From the NCBI RefSeq assembly GCF_000807855.2, contig NZ_JRYR02000001.1, positions 690,258 through 754,257 of the forward strand: 64,000 bases of DNA. Reading direction: 5' to 3'. This DNA comes from Flammeovirga pacifica. Lineage in GTDB: Bacteria; Bacteroidota; Bacteroidia; Cytophagales; Flammeovirgaceae. The translations under genes were made by a program, and so were the position numbers. The notes beneath the pieces were generated by a model. The model was not told where the DNA came from, made no database searches, and was given only the letters and a program-made list of their open reading frames with translations. Position 1 is the first letter of the stretch, and each line of letters starts with the position of its first letter. This document shows, piece after piece, positions 1 to 9,349 of this stretch.

Positions 1-54
1 AGATTACTTACAGAGATATCATTATTAATGTTAGAAGAGGATGGAACAAATTAA
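1..54 (+). CDS. C-terminal tail of an upstream gene, possibly a SCO1/SenC family protein (partial)
   Basis: The frame starting at base 1 is open for 17 codons and ends with TAA at 52-54, overlapping the start of the DUF420 gene by 14 bases. The tail (LLTEISLLMLEED and a few more residues) is amphipathic. In Bacteroidota a SCO-family copper chaperone for cytochrome oxidase often precedes DUF420, so SCO is a synteny-based guess; the visible sequence is too short to assign a family. Confidence 0.4.
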   Translation, partial: RLLTEISLLMLEEDGTN

Positions 55-625
55 TCAAAAACTAAATAAAGGACCATTAATTACAATAGCAGTGTTATCA
101 ATTGCTATACCGTTAGTAGTGGCGATATTGTTGTTTATACCACAGACAGGTAAACTTGGAGATTTAGACGTTTCTTTTTTACCTCACTTGAATGCGGTGA
201 TTAATGGTAGTTGTGCTATTACTTTATTCTTAGGGTTTTACTTTATTAAAAAGGGTAATACAGAATTACATCGACTAATGATGTTGATATCATTTGTTTT
301 AGGAGCTATATTTTTAGTCTCTTATGTAATTTATCATTTTCAAGGAGGGCATACCGTTTTTGGTGATTTAAATGCTGATGGTATACTATCTACTACTGAA
401 AAACAAGAAGCGGGTTCTTTGAGAGTAATTTATCTTATCTTATTACTGGCGCATATAGTTTTATCTGCAGCAGTTGTTCCCTTAGTACTATTGTCTATTT
501 ATTTTGCCATCACAAACCGTTTGGTTCTTCATAAGAAAATTGTGAAATGGGCTTATCCAATTTGGGAGTTTGTAGCAGTAAGTGGTGTAATCGTTTATTT
601 TATGATCAGTCCTTATTATGTCTAG
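41..625 (+). CDS. DUF420 family membrane protein
   Basis: A 194-residue integral membrane protein with about five hydrophobic segments (roughly residues 14-34, 50-69, 80-98, 130-153 and 172-191) and the conserved His-containing stretches FLPHLNAVING and ELHRLMM typical of DUF420. Family members sit next to cytochrome c oxidase assembly genes, so a role in oxidase biogenesis or haem/copper handling is probable but not shown. The loop between the third and fourth segments contains a 12-residue stretch, DLNADGILSTTE (109-120), with the spacing of an EF-hand calcium loop. The next gene begins at or just after the stop, so the two are translationally coupled. Family assignment is firm; biochemical function is unknown. 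Confidence 0.85.
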   Translation: MEQINQKLNKGPLITIAVLSIAIPLVVAILLFIPQTGKLGDLDVSFLPHLNAVINGSCAITLFLGFYFIKKGNTELHRLMMLISFVLGAIFLVSYVIYHFQGGHTVFGDLNADGILSTTEKQEAGSLRVIYLILLLAHIVLSAAVVPLVLLSIYFAITNRLVLHKKIVKWAYPIWEFVAVSGVIVYFMISPYYV

Positions 626-629
626 AATT

Positions 630-875
630 ATGAAAAAACATATAATTTTATCTATTGCTCTACTTCTTGTCAATTTTTATGATGTATATGCACAATGTGC
701 TATGTGTAGAGCTACAGTAGAAAATAATATATCAGATGGTGCTTCTCAAGTGGGTGCAGGTTTAAATACGGGTATTTTATACTTGATGGCCATGCCTTAT
801 ATTTTGATCGCATCAATTGCTTATATTTGGTATAAAAAATCACAACAAAATAAAGTGAAAACTACATTAGCGTAG
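630..875 (+). CDS. small CxxC membrane protein of the oxidase-assembly cluster
   Basis: An 81-residue protein. I start it at the ATG at 630 rather than the in-frame ATG at 618, because the shorter form begins MKKH followed directly by a hydrophobic signal segment ending in YAQ. After the presumed cleavage site comes CAMCRA, a CxxC pair followed by a polar stretch, then a second hydrophobic helix (about residues 48-66) and a lysine-rich tail. It is probably anchored in the inner membrane with the CxxC outside. Its place immediately after DUF420 suggests a role in oxidase maturation or redox/metal handling. No enzymatic domain is recognisable. A hairpin terminator follows, so this is the last gene of its operon. 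Confidence 0.75.
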   Translation: MKKHIILSIALLLVNFYDVYAQCAMCRATVENNISDGASQVGAGLNTGILYLMAMPYILIASIAYIWYKKSQQNKVKTTLA

Positions 876-907
876 CTATTAGACAATTTCATCTTTACTT
901 TGGTATT

Positions 908-943
908 AACTCTCTTATGTTTCGTACATATGAGAGTTTTTTT
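908..943 (+). terminator. Rho-independent terminator after the DUF420 cluster
   Basis: AACTCTC...GAGAGTT stem of about 12 pairs with one mismatch, a TTCGT loop and a run of seven T residues. Confidence 0.85.
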
Positions 944-1020
944 GTAATTTCATTTTTGATTGATGTCTTCATAAGAACTTCTCAAAACTTCCACTCTAAT
1001 CCTGTTAATGTATTGCCTAT

Positions 1021-4000
1021 ATGCAAGCAAAAGTATTTTTTAAACAACTTGTCAACAGTAAAAGTAAAGCTCTACTAGGTCTTTTCTTTTCATTTTTATC
1101 TATTATAATATTTTTAGTAAATGTGGAATATTATAATGATGAAAAATACGATGTTTTCGTAGAAAATAGAATACAGCAATTATCTAAAGTTGCTGATGAT
1201 GTGATATTTGACATCAAGAACAATATTAAAGAGGTAAGTGAGGATGAACCCGATTTTAAAACACTATTATCATTAAGTTCATTGCCGGTATATATTTATG
1301 AAAAAGGTGTTCTTCAATATTGGTCAAATGATAAGCTCAAACTTAAATACATAGAAGATAAATTATTTACCTACTTCGTAGAGGATGTGGTTAAAAAGGG
1401 GAACTCCTTTTACTACGTACGTAAATCTAATATCATGTTGTACAATCAAGATTACGAAATTTTCGTGATTGTACCATTATTAGAACTGAGGGATTATCCA
1501 ACAACTATTATGTCCCATTATGTGGATGAATTTGTCTTTGGTACAAATGAAATTCCAAGAATAGATAAGTATAAAGTCAACGAAAACTATAAGCCAGTAT
1601 ACTCTAAGCATAAAAATTATTTGTTCTCTATTGATGTTTCTAAACAGGTGTCTATAGAATTATTTCCGTGGCATATTTTTATATTTAGTGTGCTTGTTGC
1701 TACATTCTTTTTATTATCCGCTCTAAGTTCTTTTATCACAGAGTCTATACATAAAGGAGCATCAATATATATAATGCTTTCTGTTTTTGTTATTGGTGTG
1801 TTGGCGTTACATGAAGTTGTATTCTCCATTGTCAATAATCCAATCATAAAAAATGAGTATGAAATATTGTCTACTTTAGGTAGCCCTCTTATTCCTGCTT
1901 GGGATTCTATGGGAGTAATCTTTATAGATTTAATTTTTATACTGTTAGTCTATCGATGGGTCACTAAAAATTTCAAAGATTTGTTTTCTGTGCAATCCAT
2001 GAAAACATTGAATGTTAAGGTGAAGGTAGCTTTATCATCTTCTTTAATCATTTTATTATTCGTTATTCTAAACCTTTTAGAAGCGGTTTACTTAAATGTT
2101 TTACAATATGCCCTAGACTTAAATGCTCAGTTTAGTGTTTTTGATATCAGTATATCATATATCCTTGCTCATTTAATTATGCTCCTTGGCTTTCTTTTAG
2201 CGGGAGTCTATTCTCATGTGGCATTCAGAATAATAGGGTGGTGGTTAGATTTCTATGGTAAAGCACTCGCCATGTTATTTAGTTTACTAGTGATCTTCTG
2301 TATTCAATTTATTATTGAACCATTTGACTTAATAGTAATCAACGTTTTATCAATATTTACAGGGGTAACATTAATTTTCGATACAACTAAATATCTAAGG
2401 ACAGGTAAGTTCAAAGCTATCATGTATTTGATGTCTCATATTATGTTGTTTTCTGTTTTAGCTGCAGCTGTAATTGAGAAAAATGATACACAGAAAGATG
2501 AGGAGTTTAAGCAAAAATTTGCCTACAAGTTAATCACCAATGATGCAACACTTAAAGCATTTCTTAAGGAAACTATTAATGATGTACAAGATGATGATAG
2601 GGTAATAGATGCCGTTGCTTTTTTAAATAAACCACATGCTATAGAAGTTACCAAGTTAATTAAAACTGATATCATGGATCTTTTTGGTCATCGTTATGAT
2701 ATCAGAGTGAATATGGCTTTCGATAATGGACAAGTGGTAAATAGTGAGTATACCTATCAGCAACTTATTGATAATTTTTATGATGGACCAAAGAATGTTC
2801 CTTCTGATATTATAGGTTTAAATAATAAAATGGATTTACAAAAGGGTACTTATAGTTATCTATGTAATATTCCAATTATTGATAAATTCGAAGTAACAGA
2901 TACTATTGGTTATTGTTTGATTGAATTAAACACTAAATCTTTAGAAGGGAATTATTTACAGTCTTCCATCCTTGATGAAAACTATAATATCAACTATAAA
3001 CAAGAAGATTATTCTTATGCTATTTTCTTTAAAAAAGAATTAATATTTAGTTCTGGAGATTATACTTATACCAACGATTTTCTTCAAGAATTTGAAATTG
3101 ATGAAGGTTCTACACTAGTTTCTAACTTTGAATACAATGGTTTTGAGCATTTATTACTTCCAAATGCGAATAATCGAATTGTGGTTATTTCATCAAAGGA
3201 GTTTAATATTTTTGATTTTATACGTACTTTTTCTACCTACTTCACTATTATAGTCTTTTTTGTTTTTTCTTACTATAGTGTAAAAAATTACGTTGCAGAT
3301 CCTAAAGAATATAACCGATCATTTTCTTCAAAAGTACAAGCTTATTTAAATGTATCTATTTTCTTTCCCATCTTCACTTTAGCCATAGTGATGGGTTTGG
3401 TAATGGTGAAATCATCAAGAAATGATATTCAAAGACAATATATAGAGAAGGCGCAAACAGTGGCCATCAACTTGTTTCAAAGTACAGATATGGATGTAGT
3501 TTGGACGCAAGAAAAAGAACTAAAACTCGATAATTTTATTAGTGAACTATCTAATATTATGCAAGCTGATATTAGGTTTTACGATAAGAAGGGATTCTTA
3601 AAAGCTACTTCTGATGATGAATTATTTGAAGCAGGAATCCTTAGTGAACAACTAAATCCTATGGCCTATGTCGGTATAATGCAGGATAAGAAAACACGTC
3701 TAGTCTTAAAAGAGAGAATTGGTAATCTAGAATACAATACTTCTTATATTGGTCTAAAAGCTTTTAATACAGGAGATGTGATGGGAGTGGTTAGTATTCC
3801 GTTTTTTAAATCATTGAATAGGTTTGATGATAGAACAGTGGAAGTAGTTACTACAATTATGATCATTTTCACAGTGCTATTTATTACTTTATTACCAATA
3901 GTCCATTATGCTGCCTTGTCATTATTGAACCCAATAAAATTGATTATTCCTGAACTAAATCGAATCACTTTAAGTAAAAAGAATGAACCGATTAAGTATA

Positions 4001-4761
4001 ATTCTAATGATGAGTTTGGGCTTTTAGTAGGGGAATACAATAAAATGCTTTCTAAATTAGAAGAAAGTAAGAAAGAATTAGAAAGGAGTCAACTTGAAAG
4101 TGCCTGGAAAGATGTGGCTAAACAAGTAGCACATGAAATTAAGAATCCGCTTACACCAATGAAATTGTATCTACAACAATTGGAACGTGTAGCAACAACA
4201 GATGAAAACCCTAAATTGATAAAAGCAACAAAGATGCTAATAAGTCAGGTAGATACACTTAGTGGAATTGTAACATCTTTCTCTTCATTTGCTCAGATGC
4301 CAGTACCTAAAAAGGAAGTATTTAATCTTTCTAAGGTTATTTTAGAGTGTATTATGCTTCATTCGAGTAAAGGGAAAATTCAATTCTCAAATACTCAGGT
4401 GGGCCATGATGTTTTTGTAGAGGGCGATGAGAAGTTGACTGCGAGAATCTTAGCTAATTTGATATTAAATGGTATTCAAGCAGCTAAAGATGATGTCCCT
4501 TCAAATATAATTATTGACTTATATGAAAATGGAGAGAAAGCGATTATCACTGTAATTGATAATGGAAAAGGTATACCAGAAGAGTATCAAAGTAAGGTGT
4601 TCATTCCCAATTTTACTACTAAAGAAACAGGGTCAGGAATTGGTTTGGCTGTTGCAAAAAGAGGAGTAGAGCAAATGGGAGGAAGTATTTGGTATGAAAC
4701 CAAAGAAAATGAAGGTTCATCTTTCTTTGTTGAATTCTTGATGTCTTCAAAAGAACAATAA
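1021..4761 (+). CDS. giant NtrY-like membrane sensor histidine kinase
   Basis: A 1246-residue kinase. Order: N-terminal membrane segment (about 17-35), extracytoplasmic stretch, a cluster of membrane helices (about 215-485), a second extracytoplasmic domain (about 490-735), helices near 739-758 and 778-798, another sensory region, a last helix near 942-965, HAMP (about 966-1018), then HisKA with phospho-acceptor His1038 in HEIKNPLTPMKL and a HATPase domain with N-box Asn1146/Asn1150, DNGKG at 1180 and a GSGIGLAVAKR box. The HEIKNPLTP wording is that of the NtrY group. All catalytic motifs are intact. No response regulator gene lies beside it, so its partner is elsewhere. The length is well above usual NtrY (about 750 residues) because of the duplicated membrane and sensory part. 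The signal is unknown. Confidence 0.88.
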   Translation: MQAKVFFKQLVNSKSKALLGLFFSFLSIIIFLVNVEYYNDEKYDVFVENRIQQLSKVADDVIFDIKNNIKEVSEDEPDFKTLLSLSSLPVYIYEKGVLQYWSNDKLKLKYIEDKLFTYFVEDVVKKGNSFYYVRKSNIMLYNQDYEIFVIVPLLELRDYPTTIMSHYVDEFVFGTNEIPRIDKYKVNENYKPVYSKHKNYLFSIDVSKQVSIELFPWHIFIFSVLVATFFLLSALSSFITESIHKGASIYIMLSVFVIGVLALHEVVFSIVNNPIIKNEYEILSTLGSPLIPAWDSMGVIFIDLIFILLVYRWVTKNFKDLFSVQSMKTLNVKVKVALSSSLIILLFVILNLLEAVYLNVLQYALDLNAQFSVFDISISYILAHLIMLLGFLLAGVYSHVAFRIIGWWLDFYGKALAMLFSLLVIFCIQFIIEPFDLIVINVLSIFTGVTLIFDTTKYLRTGKFKAIMYLMSHIMLFSVLAAAVIEKNDTQKDEEFKQKFAYKLITNDATLKAFLKETINDVQDDDRVIDAVAFLNKPHAIEVTKLIKTDIMDLFGHRYDIRVNMAFDNGQVVNSEYTYQQLIDNFYDGPKNVPSDIIGLNNKMDLQKGTYSYLCNIPIIDKFEVTDTIGYCLIELNTKSLEGNYLQSSILDENYNINYKQEDYSYAIFFKKELIFSSGDYTYTNDFLQEFEIDEGSTLVSNFEYNGFEHLLLPNANNRIVVISSKEFNIFDFIRTFSTYFTIIVFFVFSYYSVKNYVADPKEYNRSFSSKVQAYLNVSIFFPIFTLAIVMGLVMVKSSRNDIQRQYIEKAQTVAINLFQSTDMDVVWTQEKELKLDNFISELSNIMQADIRFYDKKGFLKATSDDELFEAGILSEQLNPMAYVGIMQDKKTRLVLKERIGNLEYNTSYIGLKAFNTGDVMGVVSIPFFKSLNRFDDRTVEVVTTIMIIFTVLFITLLPIVHYAALSLLNPIKLIIPELNRITLSKKNEPIKYNSNDEFGLLVGEYNKMLSKLEESKKELERSQLESAWKDVAKQVAHEIKNPLTPMKLYLQQLERVATTDENPKLIKATKMLISQVDTLSGIVTSFSSFAQMPVPKKEVFNLSKVILECIMLHSSKGKIQFSNTQVGHDVFVEGDEKLTARILANLILNGIQAAKDDVPSNIIIDLYENGEKAIITVIDNGKGIPEEYQSKVFIPNFTTKETGSGIGLAVAKRGVEQMGGSIWYETKENEGSSFFVEFLMSSKEQ

Positions 4762-4778
4762 TCTTAAGTATATAGATA

Positions 4779-4826
4779 AAAAAGAAAGGCTACCATATTT
4801 TAAAAATAGGTAGCCTTTCTTTTTAT
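4779..4826. terminator. bidirectional terminator between kinase gene and purB
   Basis: Perfect 14-bp stem AAAGAAAGGCTACC / GGTAGCCTTTCTTT, with A and T tracts on both sides, between two convergent genes. Confidence 0.9.
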
Positions 4827-4841
4827 GTAAGAATGTTAAGA

Positions 4842-6185
4842 TTACACACCTGTATAATTATACGGAGTAATTACTTTTAATTCTTCTTTTATCTGATCTG
4901 AAACAGCTAGTCCATCAATAAATGTTTGGATTGATTGTTCAGTGATTTTTTCATTTTTACGAGTTAAATCTTTCAACATCTCGTAAGGATTAGGAATACC
5001 TTCTCTTCTCAAAACAGTTTGAATAGCTTCTGCAACTACTGCCCAGTTATCTTCTAAGTCAGCTTTTAATTGATTAGAATTTAATTCTAATTTATTCAAA
5101 CCTTTCTTCAATGATTGAAGAGCAATAACGATATGTCCTAATGGAACTCCTACATTTCTTAATACAGTAGAGTCAGTTAAGTCTCTTTGTAATCTTGAAA
5201 TAGGAAGTTTAGCTGCTAAGTGCTCAAGAATTGCATTAGCAATACCTAAGTTACCTTCAGCGTTTTCGAAATCAATAGGATTTACTTTATGAGGCATTGC
5301 AGAAGATCCAACTTCATTTTTGTTGATCTTTTGTTTGAAGTACTTCATAGAAACATATTGCCAGATATCTCTAGACATATCGATTAAGATAGTATCAATA
5401 CGTTTGTAAGCATCAAACATTGCTGCTAGGTTGTCATAGTTTTCAATTTGTGTAGTGAATTGAGAACGATTTAAACCAAGACCATTGTTCACGAAATCGT
5501 TACCAAATTCTACCCAATTAATTTCTGGATAAGCAACGTTGTGAGCATTAAAATTACCTGTAGCACCGCCAAATTTTGCAGAATAAGGAACGGCTTTTAA
5601 AGTATCTAATTGTTTCTTTAAACGGTAAGTAAATACTTTAAATTCTTTACCTAAACGTGAAGGTGAAGCAGGTTGACCATGTGTTAATGCCAATATTGGT
5701 TGATCTGACCAATCGTCTGCAAGAGTATCAATTAGAGCAATCACTTCTTCTAACATAGGGATCATTACTTCTTCATTTGCCACTTTAAGTGATAAAGGAA
5801 TAGAAGTATTGTTTACGTCTTGAGAAGTCAAGCCAAAGTGAACAAATTCTTTTTGTTCTTTAATACCTAAAGCTTCGAATTTTTCTTTGATGAAATACTC
5901 AACAGATTTCACATCGTGATTGGTCACGCTTTCAAATTCCTTTACTTTAAGGGCATCTTCCATAGAGAAATCAGTGTAGATTTTTCTCATTGAAGAGTAT
6001 AAAGAAGAATCAAAATCTTTTAATTGAGGAAGTGGTTTTTCACACAATGCAATAAAGTATTCAATTTCTACCCATACTCGGTAACGAATTAATGCAAATT
6101 CAGAAAAGTAGTTTGATAAAGATTCAGCTTTACTTCTGTAACGACCATCAATAGGAGAGACCGCTGTAAGTTGATTAAGCTCCAT
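4842..6185 (-). CDS. purB: adenylosuccinate lyase
   Basis: A 447-residue member of the fumarase/aspartase superfamily. It cleaves SAICAR to AICAR plus fumarate and adenylosuccinate to AMP plus fumarate, the second and last lyase steps of purine synthesis, as a cytoplasmic homotetramer. The superfamily signature GSSAMPHKVNPIDFEN carries the catalytic serine loop; THGQPASPSRLGKE and TSQDVNNT match the other two conserved regions. The N-terminus LTAVSPIDGRYR is typical of PurB of this length. It stands alone, with a TAnnTTTG-type promoter 40 bases upstream and a shared terminator downstream. purL lies about 43 kb away, so the pathway is scattered. Confidence 0.97.
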   Translation of the reverse strand: MELNQLTAVSPIDGRYRSKAESLSNYFSEFALIRYRVWVEIEYFIALCEKPLPQLKDFDSSLYSSMRKIYTDFSMEDALKVKEFESVTNHDVKSVEYFIKEKFEALGIKEQKEFVHFGLTSQDVNNTSIPLSLKVANEEVMIPMLEEVIALIDTLADDWSDQPILALTHGQPASPSRLGKEFKVFTYRLKKQLDTLKAVPYSAKFGGATGNFNAHNVAYPEINWVEFGNDFVNNGLGLNRSQFTTQIENYDNLAAMFDAYKRIDTILIDMSRDIWQYVSMKYFKQKINKNEVGSSAMPHKVNPIDFENAEGNLGIANAILEHLAAKLPISRLQRDLTDSTVLRNVGVPLGHIVIALQSLKKGLNKLELNSNQLKADLEDNWAVVAEAIQTVLRREGIPNPYEMLKDLTRKNEKITEQSIQTFIDGLAVSDQIKEELKVITPYNYTGV

Positions 6186-6223
6186 TTTTATATAGGAATT
6201 TGGTGATAAAAATAATCAAGTCG

Positions 6224-6231
6224 CAAATATA
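6224..6231 (-). promoter_or_regulatory. probable purB promoter (-7 box TATATTTG)
   Basis: Read on the minus strand, TATATTTG matches the Bacteroidota -7 consensus TAnnTTTG. The expected transcription start would leave a leader of about 30 bases before purB. The -33 region is T-rich but not a clean TTTG. Confidence 0.5.
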
Positions 6232-6410
6232 AGGTGAACGGTCTTATAAAAAAATATTTAATGATCTTTCACCAATCATCCCTTGTTAAATAATCTTCTA
6301 GTACTATTCAAAGATGTTAGATTAGGATCATAACTGGTCGTCTTTAGCCAGAGGTATATTTTAAAAAATCTTTTTGATCAATCTTGATTATTGTAATGCA
6401 ATTATATTAG

Positions 6411-6827
6411 TTAATAATCAGAATCAACATCATCTGAATCAGAATTTTGTACCTTAACAGGTTTTAAATCAACTAAAGACCATTTAACTAAGGCACCACA
6501 TAAAGCGGATAATCCTCCAGTTAAACCACCAATGATTGCAGTGATTAATCCAATAAAATCATTGGAAGGAACTTGGAACATGGTGGATATTCTTCTACTT
6601 AATTCTGAACCTGTATATAATTGAATAAAGGCTGCGTATAAACCCCAAAGTAAACCTAGAGCAATAAATGCGATACAAAATGTTTTAAAGAAATTGGACT
6701 TTTCATTAAGTATACCAAAGGTAAAACAAGGGATAGCAATAATCCACCAAGGAAAATAAAATTGTAAAAGTGCACATATAAAAAATAAAGTGGCACCGTA
6801 TATTATTTCGTTTTTATTTATCATCAC
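6411..6827 (-). CDS. small integral membrane protein, unknown function
   Basis: 138 residues with about four hydrophobic stretches (roughly 9-38, 48-68, 93-116 and a weaker one) and a polar, acidic C-terminal tail ending in DSDSDDVDSDY. No enzymatic motif or known family is recognised. Its start codon overlaps the stop of the upstream penicillin acylase-family gene by four bases (ATGA), so the two are co-transcribed and translationally coupled. That suggests, without proving it, that this protein works with or near the periplasmic acylase. Confidence 0.7.
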   Translation of the reverse strand: MMINKNEIIYGATLFFICALLQFYFPWWIIAIPCFTFGILNEKSNFFKTFCIAFIALGLLWGLYAAFIQLYTGSELSRRISTMFQVPSNDFIGLITAIIGGLTGGLSALCGALVKWSLVDLKPVKVQNSDSDDVDSDY

Positions 6828-9268
6828 TTCTTTAGTATCTCGATTTTTATTAAACCTTCTGGTGGAGTAGCAGATATAAAGGTGTCTTTTTTGAAAAAGT
6901 CTACCTTGAATAACTCACCTTTATTAAATTTTTCTATTTGATTATCATAGAAAGGACTTCCTGCATTACCAGATTGTCCTCCAGGAATAACTTGATAAGC
7001 AAGAGGGCCATTTTTTGTCATTTCTACTACCATTCTAAAGCTTGGACCATGTCCTTCTTTAGTGGCATTAATAATTCCTTTATAACCACCGTTATCAATA
7101 TTCAAAGCATGAAAGCCTGGCAATAGACCCATGTGTTTAATTTTTGTGCCTTTATATTTAGACCACAACAAGTTTTCTTCTTTATTTTCTTGTTTCCATT
7201 CTTCAACATAATTCACAGAAGAGTGAAAAGTGTTATTAATAATGTCAGAAATACTTTCGATTTTGGTGGTTTCTAAAGCATCAAAAAAGTAAAGAGAAGA
7301 ATCATGTTGTAATAAATAAAAAGTGGTTTCTCTTGTAGGTAATCTATAATCTTTGGTTGGATGATTATGAAATTCATCCCATATATCTGCCATTAAGTGG
7401 TTTACCCATTCTTCAAGATAAATCGGAGCAACATCATCTTTGTTGTAGTGATAATCCCATTTTGATAAAAGATCATAGACCTCTTTCTCTGATGGGTTAA
7501 ACTGCATTTGATCTAAATGATTTAATAAGAAATGAAGGTTTTCTTTGGCAAATAAACTGTAATTGTCATTTAATATTTTAGACATATCATTTACTGTGAA
7601 ATTCTGACCGGAATCCAATAATTGATGTAAACGTCTATTTCTGTAATATTCATAATATTGTCCATAAGTATAATATGGATATTCTTTCCCTGCAGGATTT
7701 TCATTAGCTGAACTAACAAAACCTTTTTTCGGATTTAAGACATTGATATTATGATCTTGAGGTATATAACCCTGCCATTTCATATCTGATCGGGCACCAT
7801 TCATCACAAACTTTCCTTGATCTACCCACTTATTTGGGAATCGCCCTTGAATATTCATGGCTATATCATTGTCACTTGATATGAACGCGAAGTTTAGAGA
7901 AGGACCAGAAAAGAATTTTAATGAATTACTGAATTGCTCATAATTCTGAGACTTATTCATTAAATAGATCGATTTTAATTCGCTAGAAGGATCATGTGCT
8001 GACCATCTTAATGCATATCCTGCTCTTTGTTTTTCATTTCCAAAAGATTGGTCATAAACAATAGGGCCCCAAATAGTATATCGTATTGTATCAAGAATAG
8101 ATTCCCTTTCTCTAATTTTTATTTCTTCAATATTTAATTCAAAAGGTTCATATTTTCCATCTACTATATAGGTAGATAAATGGTCATGATCACTGTATAA
8201 TATTTTATACCAATCTTTATCATCTCTTCTTGCACTTGTTACTCCCCAAGCAATTTTATCGTTATAGCCCGAAATGACACAAGGAATACCAGGGATACTC
8301 ATCCCCATGACATTCATTAATGGAGTGGTAAGCTGATTAGAAAACCATATTGATGGCAGTGATAAATTTAAATGTGGGTCATTGCTTAAGATGGGGTTTC
8401 CATTTTTTGTTTTACTCCCTGCGACAGCCCAGTTGTTACTACCATTATCAGGGTCAGGTTTGTAGTATACATTTTTCTTTAAACCAGATAAAGGTTTGAA
8501 ATCACTAGGTTTTTTTGGTTGAACTATATCATCCCATTCAGCCCAGATACTATCGTTATTGACAATAGGTTCTTGACCAGGTAATATGTTTGGGAATAAT
8601 AAATCAAAGTTTTTCTGACCAATTTGCTTTAAGACATTAGTGTTTTCAAAATCATAGTCAGTGCCTGATAGTGAATATTGGATAAACTTAAAAATCAAAC
8701 CTATTTTAAGTGGTGTCCATTCTTCAGGTTTATAATTGAAAAATTTATATTCTACAGGGTAGTCTTTAAATTCTAATTGATTAATGTAAGCATTGACACC
8801 TTCAGAATAAGACTCAATAACTTTGTATATTTTTTTATCTTTTTTAGTTTCTTCAATAAACTTCTCGGCAGCCATTCTTATTCCTAATCGTCGCATTTTT
8901 TTGTCGTAATCTACCGTAGCTTCTCCAAAAACTTCTGATAAACGACCACTAGCAGCCATAGCTTGAAACTCCATTTGCCACAGACGGTGTCTAGCAGTTA
9001 TATATCCCTGTAAAAAATAAAGGTCATGCTCATTTTCTGCGTAGATATGAGGGATTAACAATGAATCATAAAAGATCTTTGCCTTATTATTAAGGTTTGT
9101 GGTATGAATCTGACTTTTTAGTTTGTCGTCATTTATTTCATTCTGCCAGAATCCATGAAAAGGATCCAAAAAACGACCAAAAGGAGGGAAGTTGTTTATT
9201 TTAGAGTCTAATGCAACAATACAGAAAAAAGTAAATGCACAGATTATTCCTGCTATGGATGACCTCAT
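6824..9268 (-). CDS. penicillin acylase family (Ntn) amidohydrolase
   Basis: An 814-residue precursor of the N-terminal nucleophile superfamily, which cleaves amide bonds in beta-lactams, acyl-homoserine lactones or other N-acyl compounds. An N-terminal hydrophobic segment (about 4-20) directs export. The alpha-chain region has the family stretch IPHIYAENEHDLYFLQGYITARHRLWQMEF (quoted in part: LPHIYAENEHDL-like, then GYITARHRLWQME). The nucleophile is Ser277 in DNGSNNWAVAG, where autocatalytic cleavage would create the new N-terminus of the beta chain; the conserved NDPHL follows. The beta chain ends with GPLAYQVIPGGQSGNAGSP, also typical. Substrate cannot be read from sequence; peptide, lactone and antibiotic hydrolysis are all possible. 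It overlaps the downstream membrane protein gene. Confidence 0.9.
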   Translation of the reverse strand: MRSSIAGIICAFTFFCIVALDSKINNFPPFGRFLDPFHGFWQNEINDDKLKSQIHTTNLNNKAKIFYDSLLIPHIYAENEHDLYFLQGYITARHRLWQMEFQAMAASGRLSEVFGEATVDYDKKMRRLGIRMAAEKFIEETKKDKKIYKVIESYSEGVNAYINQLEFKDYPVEYKFFNYKPEEWTPLKIGLIFKFIQYSLSGTDYDFENTNVLKQIGQKNFDLLFPNILPGQEPIVNNDSIWAEWDDIVQPKKPSDFKPLSGLKKNVYYKPDPDNGSNNWAVAGSKTKNGNPILSNDPHLNLSLPSIWFSNQLTTPLMNVMGMSIPGIPCVISGYNDKIAWGVTSARRDDKDWYKILYSDHDHLSTYIVDGKYEPFELNIEEIKIRERESILDTIRYTIWGPIVYDQSFGNEKQRAGYALRWSAHDPSSELKSIYLMNKSQNYEQFSNSLKFFSGPSLNFAFISSDNDIAMNIQGRFPNKWVDQGKFVMNGARSDMKWQGYIPQDHNINVLNPKKGFVSSANENPAGKEYPYYTYGQYYEYYRNRRLHQLLDSGQNFTVNDMSKILNDNYSLFAKENLHFLLNHLDQMQFNPSEKEVYDLLSKWDYHYNKDDVAPIYLEEWVNHLMADIWDEFHNHPTKDYRLPTRETTFYLLQHDSSLYFFDALETTKIESISDIINNTFHSSVNYVEEWKQENKEENLLWSKYKGTKIKHMGLLPGFHALNIDNGGYKGIINATKEGHGPSFRMVVEMTKNGPLAYQVIPGGQSGNAGSPFYDNQIEKFNKGELFKVDFFKKDTFISATPPEGLIKIEILKK

Positions 9269-9349
9269 ATTTATATTTTAATGCGAAGGAATTTTTTTCA
9301 ATTAAAAAAGTATCGCAAATTAATTAACCTATTCTTCCAAATCAACACC

